Shown: positions 1 to 10,297 of the stretch, piece by piece
How positions within the stretch are numbered: the first letter of the stretch is position 1
How the letters are laid out: each line of letters starts with the position of its first letter
Assembly (NCBI GenBank): GCA_945900965.1
Contig: CAMDKM010000002.1
Location: 124,001 to 188,000, forward strand
Direction of reading: 5' to 3'
Length of the DNA: 64,000 bases
Source of the DNA: Bordetella parapertussis
GTDB lineage: Bacteria; Pseudomonadota; Gammaproteobacteria; Burkholderiales; JACQAP01
The notes under the pieces: generated by a model
What the model was told of the DNA's origin: nothing
The model's database searches: none
Seen by the model: only the letters and a program-made list of their open reading frames with translations
Position numbers and translations under genes: made by a program

Positions 1-20
1 TCTGGTTCGATATGAAGTGA
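1..20 (+). other. possible 3' end of an upstream coding sequence
   Basis: Read from base 3, the first bases give W-F-D-M-K followed by TGA at 18-20. This could be the tail of a gene lying left of the window. The stretch is too short to identify, and a chance reading is equally possible. Confidence 0.15.
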
Positions 21-87
21 GGATAACGCAGACCGGATTAGGGTTGAACGGGGCGGAATCGTGAGTGGTTGCCGGTAGGGAGGTTCT

Positions 88-1380
88 ATGCGTTGTCTGA
101 TTTCGCTCATTTCGTTCTTCCTGATTGTCAATGGTCCGGCGCTGGCCCAGGATCTGGCCGCCACGGTCGATCAGAAGGTTCGTGCGCTGGAATCGAAGAT
201 CATTTCCTGGCGGCGTGACATTCACCAGAACCCGGAACTGTCCAATCGCGAAGTGCGAACCGCGAAGCTGGTGGCCGATGAGCTGCGCAGGCTTGGCTTG
301 GAAGTGCAAACAGGAGTGGCGCGGACAGGAGTGGTGGGCCTGCTCAAGGGCGGTAAACCAGGAGCGGTGGTGGCCTTGCGGGCCGACATGGATGCGCTGC
401 CGGTGGTTGAAGAGTCGGATCTTCCCTTCAAATCCACGGTGAAAGCCGAATATCTTGGTCAGCAGGTCGGCGTCATGCACGCCTGCGGACACGATGCCCA
501 TGTGGCTATTCTGCTGGGGGTCGCCTCGGCGTTGGCGAGCGTGCGCGAACGAATTCCCGGGACGGTCAAATTCATTTTCCAGCCGGCCGAGGAGGGTCCG
601 CCACCGGGAGAAACCGGCGGTGCGCCGTTGATGGTCGCCGAAGGCGTGCTGGACAATCCCAGGCCGGCCGCCATCTTTGGATTGCACGTCATCGCGGGGG
701 TGCCGGCTGGCATGATTACCTATCGCCCGGGTCCGTTGATGGCCAGTGCCGACTGGCTTTACATCACTGTCAAGGGAAGGCAGACCCACGGTGCGTTTCC
801 CTGGTCGGGGATCGATCCGGTGGTAACTTCCGCCCAGATCATCACCGGGCTGCAAAACATCGTGGCGCGGCAGATCGATGTGTCCAAGGAGCCAGCGGTG
901 GTGACTGTTGCCACGGTTCACGGCGGCACGCGCAAGAACATTATTCCGGATCAGGTCGAAATGTCGGGAACCATCCGCACTTTCGATGAAGACATGAGGC
1001 AGGACGTTCATGCCCGCATCAAACATATCTCCGAATCGATTGCCGGGGCTAATCATGCTGTTGCCGAAGTGAAGGTGGATAAGGCCGTTCCGGTTACGGT
1101 TAACGATCCGGCCTTGACGGAGAAAATGCTGCCGACCTTGAAGCGTATCGGTGGCGCAGGGGGATCCAGGCCGCAACAACGCGTGATGGTGGCCGAGGAC
1201 TTCTCCTACTTCCAGGAGAAAATTCCCGGCTTGTTTTATTTTGTCGGCGTCACTCCCATGGATCAAGACATGAGTAAGGCGGCGCCGAATCACTCGCCGC
1301 GTTTTTTCGTGGATGAATCGGGCTTGCTGCAAGGGGCCCGCTCGCTTGCCGCCCTGGCGGTTGATTTCCTGTTGCAGTAA
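88..1380 (+). CDS. periplasmic M20-family amidohydrolase
   Basis: The 430-residue product belongs to the M20/amidohydrolase family (IAA-amino acid hydrolase, hippurate hydrolase type), which hydrolyses N-acyl amino acids or related amides with a two-metal centre. A Sec signal peptide ends near residue 20 (PALA-Q), so the enzyme is probably periplasmic, which is less usual for the family. Visible motifs are DMDALP near residue 100, the metal-binding HACGHD at 131-136, the paired glutamates of PAEEG at 168-169, and NHSP near 401-404 close to the C-terminus. A GGGAGG ribosome site lies 4 bases before the ATG. The length is typical. It has no same-strand partner. The exact substrate cannot be inferred. 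Confidence 0.88.
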   Translation: MRCLISLISFFLIVNGPALAQDLAATVDQKVRALESKIISWRRDIHQNPELSNREVRTAKLVADELRRLGLEVQTGVARTGVVGLLKGGKPGAVVALRADMDALPVVEESDLPFKSTVKAEYLGQQVGVMHACGHDAHVAILLGVASALASVRERIPGTVKFIFQPAEEGPPPGETGGAPLMVAEGVLDNPRPAAIFGLHVIAGVPAGMITYRPGPLMASADWLYITVKGRQTHGAFPWSGIDPVVTSAQIITGLQNIVARQIDVSKEPAVVTVATVHGGTRKNIIPDQVEMSGTIRTFDEDMRQDVHARIKHISESIAGANHAVAEVKVDKAVPVTVNDPALTEKMLPTLKRIGGAGGSRPQQRVMVAEDFSYFQEKIPGLFYFVGVTPMDQDMSKAAPNHSPRFFVDESGLLQGARSLAALAVDFLLQ

Positions 1381-1414
1381 AAGATAGACCGGGCAGCGCA
1401 GAACGAAGATTTAT

Positions 1415-1446
1415 GTCGGCGGGTTACGCTTCGCTAACCCACCCTA
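1415..1446. repeat. REP-like palindrome
   Basis: The stretch carries GGGTTA and TAACCC arms at 1421-1440 separated by an eight-base CGCTTCGC-type loop, flanked by further complementary G/C bases. Palindromes of this wording are widespread in proteobacterial intergenic DNA. It lies just after the amidohydrolase stop and may act as a transcript-end structure. Confidence 0.5.
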
Positions 1447-1649
1447 CGAAAGATGCTTGTCTTTGTAGGCAACTCCCGCGTATGGATTGACTCGTTCAGA
1501 ATTGAATCTTCATGACTCGTGCTCATGCGAGTCCTGACTGCGTTACTACCCTGCGGAATGGATCTGGCTGCCGAGGAGGCTCCACCGCCAGAACTACTGA
1601 CGATGTTGGCCAAGAACAAAGTCGAAAGTGCATGGGAGTTGATTCGATC

Positions 1650-1961
1650 ATGGGTTTTCGCAAAGAGCCTGACGCCTATTACAAAACGGCGCTTTCCGAC
1701 CTTCAAGGTGCTTGGGGTCTGTTGAGAGAAACGGTCGTCGGAAAATTCGGCTTTCCGAACTCGGACAAGCTGCTATTTCATATTGACGAGGCGATGAGCT
1801 GGGAATGCGTGAGGAATTTGAAACTCATGAAGGAGGCCCTTCTGATTGTACATAACCTTGCCAGCCAATACGCGCCACAGGAAATAATCGATGAGGTGGA
1901 GGGCGTAAGGGGAAGTCTAGATGAAGTCTTCGCTGCCATCGCGGAAGGCGAGAAAATCTGA
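1650..1961 (+). CDS. hypothetical protein, 103 residues
   Basis: I do not recognise this gene. The predicted product is a soluble, acidic, mostly helical protein without signal peptide or membrane segment. I prefer the ATG at 1650 because a GGAG lies 11 bases upstream and the sequence before it does not read like protein; an in-frame ATG at 1632 is an alternative. Its codons are less GC-biased than those of its neighbours, which suggests an acquired gene. It stands alone between the amidohydrolase and the convergent TlpA operon. No function can be assigned. Confidence 0.5.
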   Translation: MGFRKEPDAYYKTALSDLQGAWGLLRETVVGKFGFPNSDKLLFHIDEAMSWECVRNLKLMKEALLIVHNLASQYAPQEIIDEVEGVRGSLDEVFAAIAEGEKI

Positions 1962-2033
1962 GCCAGCAATTGCTTCGCTTTCCAATTCTCGGGCTCAATG
2001 CCGAAGAGTTTTTACCGCAAAGATTATTGTCGC

Positions 2034-2522
2034 CTATCTGCCTTGCCGTTTGATCCACGCCTCCAGTTTTTCCTGCTTTATTGTCCCGCTATGCGCTTGC
2101 GCAAGATGGTTGGCGTCGTACAAGTAGGTTCTTGGCAGTTCACCTTGCCATTTCCGGTCAACGGCATAGCGGATTCGCTCGGTAAACGTATCCGCGAAAG
2201 CATAGAGTTCGACGCCGCCCATTTCGTAGCGGGACAGAATTGAGGAGATCGTCGCTCGCTCCTCCGGCGTGTCGGCTGCCACTAGGAGAATGGCGGTATC
2301 GGGGTATTTGCGCCGCAGTTCACTCCATCGGGGCAGGTCTTCGCGGCAGGGGGCACAGTGCACCGACCATAACGCCAGAACAAATGGTCGCCCAATCAGG
2401 GCGTTCTTGATCTTCGCCAGACTGGTCGCATCGAATTCCTGGAGACTATTCTGGGCCAGTGCGCCAAAGGGCATCACCAGCAGAAGCAGGACGACGCCAC
2501 GGCGAATTGCGATACCGATCAT
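2034..2522 (-). CDS. TlpA-like periplasmic thioredoxin-fold protein
   Basis: The 162-residue product has a signal peptide (cleavage after GALAQ, about residue 24) and a thioredoxin fold with the redox pair C56-A-P-C59 in a WSVHCAPC context, as in TlpA/ResA-type thiol-disulfide proteins. Such proteins reduce disulfides or service metal sites in the periplasm. It is the last gene of a minus-strand operon: its ATG overlaps the stop of the Asp-box protein gene by 4 bases (ATGA), so translation is probably coupled. The usual Trp-Cys of TlpA is replaced by a spaced W-S-V-H-C. The substrate is unknown. Confidence 0.8.
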   Translation of the reverse strand: MIGIAIRRGVVLLLLVMPFGALAQNSLQEFDATSLAKIKNALIGRPFVLALWSVHCAPCREDLPRWSELRRKYPDTAILLVAADTPEERATISSILSRYEMGGVELYAFADTFTERIRYAVDRKWQGELPRTYLYDANHLAQAHSGTIKQEKLEAWIKRQGR

Positions 2523-3682
2523 GGTACGGGTGTCACGGACAAGGGCATGTCGCTGCGGTTCCAGAATACGTAGAATCGCCCGCCGGTCTGAAGAAGCCGT
2601 GGTTGGTCGGAAGCGTATTCGGCTGTTGCGAGGTCATGTTGTTCCCAGCGCCTGCCGTTATCCGCGGAAACAAGTGCCCGCAGATGGGTGCGGATTCCGT
2701 CATATTCCTTCCAGGTGATAACGACGTGGCTGCTGTTCACGGCGATATCGGCATGGGCCGCCGCTTCGCCACCCACACTGCGCTGCGCCTGCACCCCGGA
2801 TTCCACAAGTCGCCCGTAGTGCACACCTTCCTTGCCGGGCGCCTGCGTAAACCATACGGCGTGAAGCACGCCGTCGCGTCCCGCCGCCAGCGAAGGCCCA
2901 TGATGCGGGCAGCCTTCGATTTCCCAATTATCGAACGTGGCTCGGCGAAAAGACGTGGTTCTCCCGGAACCATCCATTCCAGCAAGCGCATGGTCGCGAA
3001 TGCCTGGCTCGAACACATGGCGCCAGAAGGCCAGCAATCCGCCGTCTTTCCTCGGCACCAGTGCGATGCGACAACATTCGCAACTGTTGTCCGCCAACTT
3101 GTAGTCGCCGCGAAATGTGGCGCCGCGATCGTCGGACATTGCCACATAAACAGCCGCACCGGCGTAGGATTGTCCAAGTGCTTTGGCAGCCTCCAAGTCA
3201 CGCTTATCGATCCATGCCACGTAAATCCGGCCCTGGTCTCCCACGGCCAATGCGTCGAAGCGATGAGTGATCTCCTGGCGGTCGGCGTGTACGGTGACAG
3301 GTTCGGAGAAGTTTTCTCCACCATCGGTCGAGCGGGCGAAGCGAATTTCGCCGGTGTAGGGTTTGGAGAGGGGCTTGGTCCAGGTTACATAAACTTCACC
3401 CTCAGGCCCGGTGGCGATCTTTGGACGCGCTTCGCCCTCTGCCGCGATGGCTTCGGGTACGGTATTTATCCTCACGGGATCGGACCAGGTCTGCCCGGCA
3501 TCAGAGGACTGGCGCACCACCACGTGTTTCTCGTCGCGGTAGGCGGCCCAAAGTATTCCTTTAGTGTCGAATGCCGCCGAAGCGCCCAGACCTGCGTTGG
3601 TATGTTGTCCATGCGCTGCATGGGCCGCACCCGCCCACAGGCCCAGGCTAGCCAAGGCCGCAATAAAGCATCGAACTACCAT
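2519..3682 (-). CDS. exported Asp-box (sialidase/BNR-like) beta-propeller protein
   Basis: The 387-residue product starts with a signal peptide (cleavage near HAAHG, residues 20-25) and then carries repeated Asp-box motifs S-x-D-x-G-x-x-W/F: SSDAGQTW near 59-66, STDGGENF, SDDRGATF and SADNGRRW. This is the pattern of a six-bladed sialidase-like propeller. The motif is structural, so sialidase activity is not implied, and I see no clear arginine triad. The gene overlaps the TonB-receptor stop codon (ATGGTAG) upstream and the TlpA-like gene downstream. That arrangement suggests one transcript and a periplasmic or surface role in handling the receptor's substrate. Confidence 0.75.
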   Translation of the reverse strand: MVVRCFIAALASLGLWAGAAHAAHGQHTNAGLGASAAFDTKGILWAAYRDEKHVVVRQSSDAGQTWSDPVRINTVPEAIAAEGEARPKIATGPEGEVYVTWTKPLSKPYTGEIRFARSTDGGENFSEPVTVHADRQEITHRFDALAVGDQGRIYVAWIDKRDLEAAKALGQSYAGAAVYVAMSDDRGATFRGDYKLADNSCECCRIALVPRKDGGLLAFWRHVFEPGIRDHALAGMDGSGRTTSFRRATFDNWEIEGCPHHGPSLAAGRDGVLHAVWFTQAPGKEGVHYGRLVESGVQAQRSVGGEAAAHADIAVNSSHVVITWKEYDGIRTHLRALVSADNGRRWEQHDLATAEYASDQPRLLQTGGRFYVFWNRSDMPLSVTPVP

Positions 3683-5799
3683 TTCAGCTCCACGCCCGCG
3701 AAGTAGGTGCGCGGCGATCCGGGTGAATACACCGGGGTGGCCGATGAGATCGAGGCACTGTCCGCGTATCGTTCATCCGTCAGGTTCTGAATGCTGCCAA
3801 AGATTTCAAAGTGTGTTCCGGCTTTCCAGTTCAGCCGAAGGTGGTAGAGGTCATGCCCTTCGTACTTGGTGGTATTGGTATCGTCCATCCAGTACGAGCC
3901 GAGCTTTGCCCACTCGAGTTGCCAGCGCAGGCTTTCCGAGGGTAACCAGGCAAGACGCGTGTTGGCCATCACCCTGGGCGCACTGGACATTTCCTTGCCG
4001 CTCAAGTCCACGTTCCCTGGCGTCGCGGAAATAACCCAGTGCTCGAAAGTGTGTTTGGCGTAAGACAATGCAATATCCGCCTGCCATTGCGGATGCAGGC
4101 GTGCAGCCAGTGCCAGCTCCGCGCCACGGTGATTGGTTTCTCCTGCATTCACCGATTGTGTCAAATTGGTCACAGTATCTCGATAACTCACGATATCGTC
4201 AGTCTTCTTCAGGTCATAAATGGAAAATTCGTAGTCCACGATGCCGGCTTGCCCACGCAATCCGATCTCGAACTGCCGGGCCTTTATGGGCTGCAAAGCA
4301 AGGGCCGAATCGGTCTGCGCGGTAGAAGCGATCAGAGTAGCGCCGCGCGAGGGACGAAAAAGCTGCGACTCGGAGGGCGCGCGAAAACCGAAGTTCCATG
4401 ATGCGAATAAATGGGTATTGGGTTCAAGTGCATAAGTGGCACCTAGCTTGGGGGTCAGCCGACTGAAGCTCACGCTGGTATCGGCCGCCTGGCCGTAAAA
4501 ATTGGCGCCCACCTGCACGGCACCGGAGGCAAGATGATTGTCGAATTCGTAGCGCATGGTGTCGTAGCGCAAGCCGGCGGTCAGTCGTAGCGCATCGGTG
4601 AGGGAGGTTTCCCCATGCACATAGGGGGAGATGCCGCGAAAGGTGACGTCGTAATCATACACACGCGTACCCAGGGTATAACTCAGCCATTGTCGTGATG
4701 CTCCGGTGCCGATAGGTGTGGTGATTAAGGTATCTTCTTCGCGCCCGCCCGGACTCACATCGATGTCCACCCCTGCGATGATCCGGGTGCGCATGAGATC
4801 GAAATCCCTCCGCCACTTCGCCATCAGGCCGTAAGAGTTGTTTTGGGTGTTGTACACGGTGGGATCAAAGGCCAGGGAGAAGGAGGCCAGCAAGTCCATG
4901 CTGTTGTGACGCAGGAATGGAGTCAGGCTCACCAGCGAATCTCCCATCGCCCAGTCGAGCGTAGACGACAGGCGCAGGGCTTCAACCTTGCGGAAAGCGA
5001 TAGGGGTGTTGTTCTTGGTGGGGTTGTTCTCATAGTCGGCGCGGATGAGCGGCGAGTTGGCGCCGGTTTCCTGATCGACTTTCGAGAACGACAAAACGGA
5101 TTTCGCCATGAATCCGCCGTCGCCATGATCCCAGCGCAACGTTCCGCTCTGGCGGTCGTAGGCGGTTTCGTCGCGCCAACCGTCGGTATGGGTGAAATTC
5201 AGATCGGCCCGCAAGCCGCCGCCGCTGTCGTTGCCAAATCCCCCGCCGACCAGTGTGCGCCATCAGCCAAAGCTGCCCGCCTCGAAAGACCCATAGGCTT
5301 CGCTATCCTCCGGCGGGCGGCGGGTCTTGACGTTGATCACACCGCCGATGGCGTCTGACCCATATAGTGCGGTGGCGGGGCCACGCACGACCTCCACCCC
5401 GGCCGACTGCGGCACATTGATCTCATAGAGCGCGTTGTGATTGAAGAAGCCGGTGGAGCGCGTCGGTATGCCATCTTCCAGAAACAAATAAACCGGGTTG
5501 GTGGTGAAGGGATGTCGAATGGCGGTTGTATGACCCTCGCCATTGGTGATCGCAACCGATACACCCGGAATCTGACGCAGGACCTGGGACGGATGGGCAG
5601 GCTTGTCCTGCTGCACGACCTCTTCGCGCACGCGGCCCACGGAAGCCGGTGTCTCGACCAACTTCTGCTCTTCGCGAGTGCCTGTCACGATGATCTCGTC
5701 CGTGACCAAACCAACTTGATCCTGACCTGAAGCGGCGCTGGCACAGGCTAGAAAGGCCAGACTTGGCAGCCAACGGCTGCGCGGAGTGAATTGCGACAT
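3676..5799 (-). pseudogene. TonB-dependent outer membrane receptor, interrupted by one in-frame TGA
   Basis: Residues 1-178 (5799 down to 5266) contain a signal peptide, a TonB-box-like DEIIVTG and a complete plug domain (ALYGSDAIGGVINV). A TGA at 5263-5265 then interrupts the frame. Without any frameshift the reading continues W-R-T-L-V-G-G-G-F through the rest of a 22-strand-type barrel, ending in a consensus terminal strand (FAGVELKW) at 3679. Frame is kept exactly: 48 bases separate the stop from the TTG that begins the next open stretch. A single CGA-to-TGA or TGG-to-TGA change explains it. Either the receptor is inactive in this strain, or this is a sequencing error. The gene heads the receptor, Asp-box and TlpA operon. 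Confidence 0.85.
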
Positions 5800-5918
5800 G
5801 ATCTTATTCTCCGATTATCCAGCGTCATTAGGTGGCGTGCTCGGGCATTCTTGTACCCATTTAGCATGGTGCAATCCTAGACGGACAATCGCTTTTTGAG
5901 AATGTGACACGTTGCCGC

Positions 5919-5933
5919 GCGACAATTTGTCGC
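5919..5933. promoter_or_regulatory. perfect 7+1+7 palindrome upstream of the TonB-receptor operon
   Basis: GCGACAA and TTGTCGC face each other around one base, about 120 bases before the receptor start. A palindrome of this size in the only upstream space of the operon is a candidate operator. Its GACAA/TTGTC core resembles boxes bound by metal-responsive OmpR-type regulators, but that link is a guess. Apart from it, the 289-base space 5800-6088 shows nothing clear. Confidence 0.35.
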
Positions 5934-6088
5934 AGGCCTCTATTGAACCGGCGTTTACGTCGAATCGGCATCGTCGCGACCAGGAGGACGCTGCCCTGGT
6001 CGGTATGCTCGACAAAGCCTTCGGAGTGGGCGGGTATTCGGAAGGTATTGGTGAGAAACACCGATACGCGAAGCCGTTCGCTCAAGTC

Positions 6089-6685
6089 TCAATCATCACT
6101 CGGCGCGGTCTTGATAACCCTCTTTGCTTTCAGCAACACCACCGCCGCCCCGCCACCGCCGTCAGGCGGCCGCGCCTGAACAAAGGCGAGCACTTCGTCG
6201 CGTTGTGCGAGCCAGTTGCCGATCTTTCGTTTCAGGACCGGTTCGTGATTTTCCGAGCGCAGGCCTTTACCGTGCACGATTCGAACGCAGCGCAAACCGT
6301 TTCGCAGTGCGTGGTTGAGGAAATCGACCAGCAAGGTGCGGGCTTCTTCGGAGCGTAGCCCGTGCAAGTCCAGATGATCCTGGATCGACCAGTGCCCTCC
6401 GCGCAGCCGGCGAAGTACCTGCGTGGACAGGCCCGGGCGCAGAAATACCAGTTCCTCGCCGGTTTCGAGACCGATTTCCAGGGGAATATTGTCAGACAGG
6501 CTATCCTCGAGCACGGCCGCCGCGTCGCGTTGAGATTGGATGGGTACCGGCGGCGGGGGCTTCTTGCGAAGACTCGCACGGCCCGGATCGGGAAGCACCG
6601 CGACGCCCTTCAGCGCATCGCGCAGCAAGACCTCGTCATCCGCAGGCGCTTCGGGCATTGATTCGTCGACGGTACGTTTTCGCAT
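6089..6685 (-). CDS. Smr-domain protein
   Basis: The 198-residue product has a charged N-terminal half and a C-terminal Smr domain (residues about 105-190). The signature LDLHGLRSEEAR is followed by RIVHGKGLRSE and a C-terminal GGGGAAVVLL strand. Stand-alone Smr proteins of this size in proteobacteria (SmrA/SmrB/YfcN-like) are nucleases acting on DNA or on mRNA at collided ribosomes. The HGKG loop expected for catalysis is intact. It is cytoplasmic and stands alone on the minus strand, with trxB next upstream across a repeat-filled gap. I do not assign a gene symbol because the SmrA and SmrB branches cannot be separated here. Confidence 0.85.
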   Translation of the reverse strand: MRKRTVDESMPEAPADDEVLLRDALKGVAVLPDPGRASLRKKPPPPVPIQSQRDAAAVLEDSLSDNIPLEIGLETGEELVFLRPGLSTQVLRRLRGGHWSIQDHLDLHGLRSEEARTLLVDFLNHALRNGLRCVRIVHGKGLRSENHEPVLKRKIGNWLAQRDEVLAFVQARPPDGGGGAAVVLLKAKRVIKTAPSDD

Positions 6686-6703
6686 GAAAAGTCAAAATTC
6701 TTC

Positions 6704-6884
6704 AACACGAAGGATCACGAAGGAAACACGAAGGACACGAAGGACGGCAAAAAGAACATTTAATCAGTCTCAAGCAGGCAAGGGTGTTCATCGGGTGCTC
6801 CTTGGAAGCTGTTGGCTTGTTTTGACGCGCTTGGCGATCCTGAATCGTCTTTCCTTCGTGTTTCCATCGTATACCTTCGTGGCG
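6704..6884. repeat. CACGAAGGA-type arrays in inverted bracket arrangement
   Basis: Four near-identical CACGAAGGA units stand at 6704-6746. Reverse-complement units (TTCCTTCGTG, ACCTTCGTGG) stand at 6851-6884, about 105 bases away. A transcript could fold the two ends together. The same family reappears at 37141-37294. Confidence 0.75.
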
Positions 6885-6891
6885 AGGCGGT

Positions 6892-7956
<1,065 letters not shown>

Positions 7957-7997
7957 CTATAATTCTTTGAAAGCGAAAACTATTTCTCCATCACCGA

Positions 7998-10295
7998 ATG
8001 CGCGTTGCGCCGAAGTCCACTGCCAAGACCCTCCCACGCAAACCCTTGTCGCCGAAAATCGCGGCTTTGCTGCGGGAATCCTGGTGGCTGTTGCGGATAG
8101 GGGCGGCGCTTTATCTGGCGCTGGTACTGTCCAGCTTTCACAAGGCTGATCCGGGCTGGTCGCATCAGGGCAGCGGTGCACATGTCGTAAATGCCGGAGG
8201 CAGTGCCGGCGCCTGGATTGCCGACATGCTGCTCTATGTGTTCGGATTTTCCGCCTGGTGGTGGGTGGTGTTCCTGATTGCGGGCGTGGTCTGGGGATAC
8301 CGAAGGATCGAAAGTGCCGTCGAGTCGGACCGGCGTTCCGCCCTGGTGGCCACCTGCGGTTTTGCTCTGATGATTATTTCCAGCAGCGCCTTCGAAGCCC
8401 TGCGTTTGTATCGCCTGGAGACTCAATTGCCGCAAATGGCCGGGGGCATATTGGGCGAGGTGATCAGCAATTTCATGATGGAAGGCCTGGGCTTTACCGG
8501 CGGGACCATGATCCTGCTGATTCTATGGGGCGTCGGGTTTTCGCTGTTCAGCGGTATTTCATGGATGCTGGTTATCGAGAAGCTTGGGGCGGGAATCGAA
8601 GCGGTGCACCTGCTGGTGCGCAATCGCTGGGGCGCGCGCCAGGATAGGGTGGCGGGAGAACGGGCGACGGTTAAACGCGATGAAGTCGTGCAAGTCGAGC
8701 GCAAGCGTTTCGAGGAGCACGAACCGATCCGGATCGAGGCGCCCAAGATCGATATTCCCAAATCGGATCGGGTGAACAAGGAAAAGCAAAAGCCCTTGTT
8801 CGAAGATCTTCCGGATTCGCCCTTGCCGCCGCTGCATCTGCTGGACGAACCCAATACGGATCTGGAGCTATTGTCCGAGGAAACGCTCGGTTATACCTCC
8901 AGGCTGATTGAGAAGAAGCTGCTGGATTTCGGCATCGAAGTCAAAGTGGTGGCGGCGCAACCCGGTCCGGTGATTACCCGCTATGAAATCGAGCCGGCCG
9001 TTGGCGTAAAAGGCAGCCAGATCATTAATCTGGTGCGCGATCTGGCGCGGGCCCTGTCCGTAGTCAGCGTTCGGGTAGTGGAAACCATACCCGGCAAGAC
9101 CACCATGGGCCTCGAAATTCCCAATCCGAAGAGGCAGGTTGTGCGCTTGTCGGAAATCCTGAGCTCCAAGGTGTATGGCGACATGGGATCGCTGTTGACC
9201 CTGGTGATGGGCAAGGACATCGCCGGTGCCCCGGTTGTGGCGGACCTCGCGCGCATGCCCCATTTGCTGGTGGCCGGCACCACCGGTTCGGGCAAGTCGG
9301 TGGCCATCAACGCCATGATCCTGTCGCTGCTTTACAAGGCACCGGCCAAGGACGTGCGGATGATTTTGATCGACCCCAAGATGCTCGAATTGTCGGTCTA
9401 TGAGGGTATCCCGCATTTGCTGGCCCCCGTGGTCACGGATATGAAACAGGCGGCACACGCGCTTAACTGGTGCGTTGGCGAGATGGATCGGCGCTACAAA
9501 TTGATGTCCGCGCTGGGCGTGCGCAATCTTTCCGGGTTCAGCCAGAAGTTGCGCGAAGCCGAAAAAGCCAGCAAGCCGCTGACCAATCCATTCACCTTGA
9601 CGCCGGATAATCCCGAGCCGGTGACCGACCTGCCCTTGATTGTGGTGATCATCGACGAACTCGCCGACATGATGATGGTGGTGGGCAAAAAGGTCGAGGA
9701 GCTGATAGCCAGGCTGGCGCAAAAAGCGCGCGCGGCGGGCATTCACCTGATCCTTGCCACACAGAGGCCTTCGGTCGATGTCATCACCGGTTTGATCAAG
9801 GCCAATATTCCGACGCGGGTGTCGTTCCAGGTATCCAGCAAGGTGGATTCGCGCACCATCCTCGATCAGATGGGCGCCGAACAATTACTGGGCCAGGGCG
9901 ACATGCTTTACCTGCCGCCCGGAACCGGTTATCCGCAGCGGGTTCACGGCGCGTTTGTGGCCGACGACGAAGTGCACAAGGTGGTCGAATACCTCAAGTC
10001 GCGCGGCCGACCCCAGTACATCGACGAAGTGGTGGAAGGCGTAGACTCCGACATTGAAGGGGAATCCGCGGGAGAAAATGGCGCCGATGGAGAAGCCGAT
10101 CCCCTGTACGACCAGGCCGTGGATATCGTGCTCAAGTCGCGTCGTGCCTCGATATCACTGGTCCAGCGCAACCTTCGTATTGGCTACAATCGGGCAGCAC
10201 GTCTGATTGAACAAATGGAGCGCTCGGGGCTGGTTTCCAGTATGCAATCCAACGGCAATCGCGAAGTAATCGCGCCGTCGAGAACGGAGGCATGA
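7998..10295 (+). CDS. ftsK: DNA translocase FtsK
   Basis: The 765-residue product is a septum-anchored ATP-driven DNA pump for chromosome dimer resolution and segregation. Residues 30-190 hold four to five membrane segments. A short linker follows, then the RecA-like motor with Walker A GTTGSGKS (about residue 430) and Walker [14 protein letters not shown]. The C-terminal gamma winged-helix domain (about 695-760) carries the [14 protein letters not shown] helix that reads KOPS sites. The linker is short compared with E. coli FtsK (1329 residues) but normal for betaproteobacteria. The stop overlaps the lolA start region, so the two genes are co-transcribed. Confidence 0.96.
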   Translation: MRVAPKSTAKTLPRKPLSPKIAALLRESWWLLRIGAALYLALVLSSFHKADPGWSHQGSGAHVVNAGGSAGAWIADMLLYVFGFSAWWWVVFLIAGVVWGYRRIESAVESDRRSALVATCGFALMIISSSAFEALRLYRLETQLPQMAGGILGEVISNFMMEGLGFTGGTMILLILWGVGFSLFSGISWMLVIEKLGAGIEAVHLLVRNRWGARQDRVAGERATVKRDEVVQVERKRFEEHEPIRIEAPKIDIPKSDRVNKEKQKPLFEDLPDSPLPPLHLLDEPNTDLELLSEETLGYTSRLIEKKLLDFGIEVKVVAAQPGPVITRYEIEPAVGVKGSQIINLVRDLARALSVVSVRVVETIPGKTTMGLEIPNPKRQVVRLSEILSSKVYGDMGSLLTLVMGKDIAGAPVVADLARMPHLLVAGTTGSGKSVAINAMILSLLYKAPAKDVRMILIDPKMLELSVYEGIPHLLAPVVTDMKQAAHALNWCVGEMDRRYKLMSALGVRNLSGFSQKLREAEKASKPLTNPFTLTPDNPEPVTDLPLIVVIIDELADMMMVVGKKVEELIARLAQKARAAGIHLILATQRPSVDVITGLIKANIPTRVSFQVSSKVDSRTILDQMGAEQLLGQGDMLYLPPGTGYPQRVHGAFVADDEVHKVVEYLKSRGRPQYIDEVVEGVDSDIEGESAGENGADGEADPLYDQAVDIVLKSRRASISLVQRNLRIGYNRAARLIEQMERSGLVSSMQSNGNREVIAPSRTEA

Positions 10296-10297
10296 GA

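Noticed and set aside
1519-1725. 68-codon frame overlapping the orphan gene start
   Set aside because: It is out of frame with the better-supported gene at 1650-1961, has no good ribosome site and shows no domain.
2459-3706. 415-codon open frame on the plus strand opposite the Asp-box and TlpA genes
   Set aside because: Its translation has no domain. The minus-strand genes in the same bases have signal peptides, Asp boxes and a CxxC site.
5263-5265. Selenocysteine codon in the TonB receptor
   Set aside because: TonB receptors are not selenoproteins, the position is a barrel-entry loop with no redox role, and no SECIS-like hairpin is evident. A nonsense mutation or sequencing error is simpler.
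8868-9884. 338-codon open frame opposite ftsK
   Set aside because: It mirrors the GC-rich third codon positions of ftsK, and its His/Arg-rich translation is typical of such shadows.
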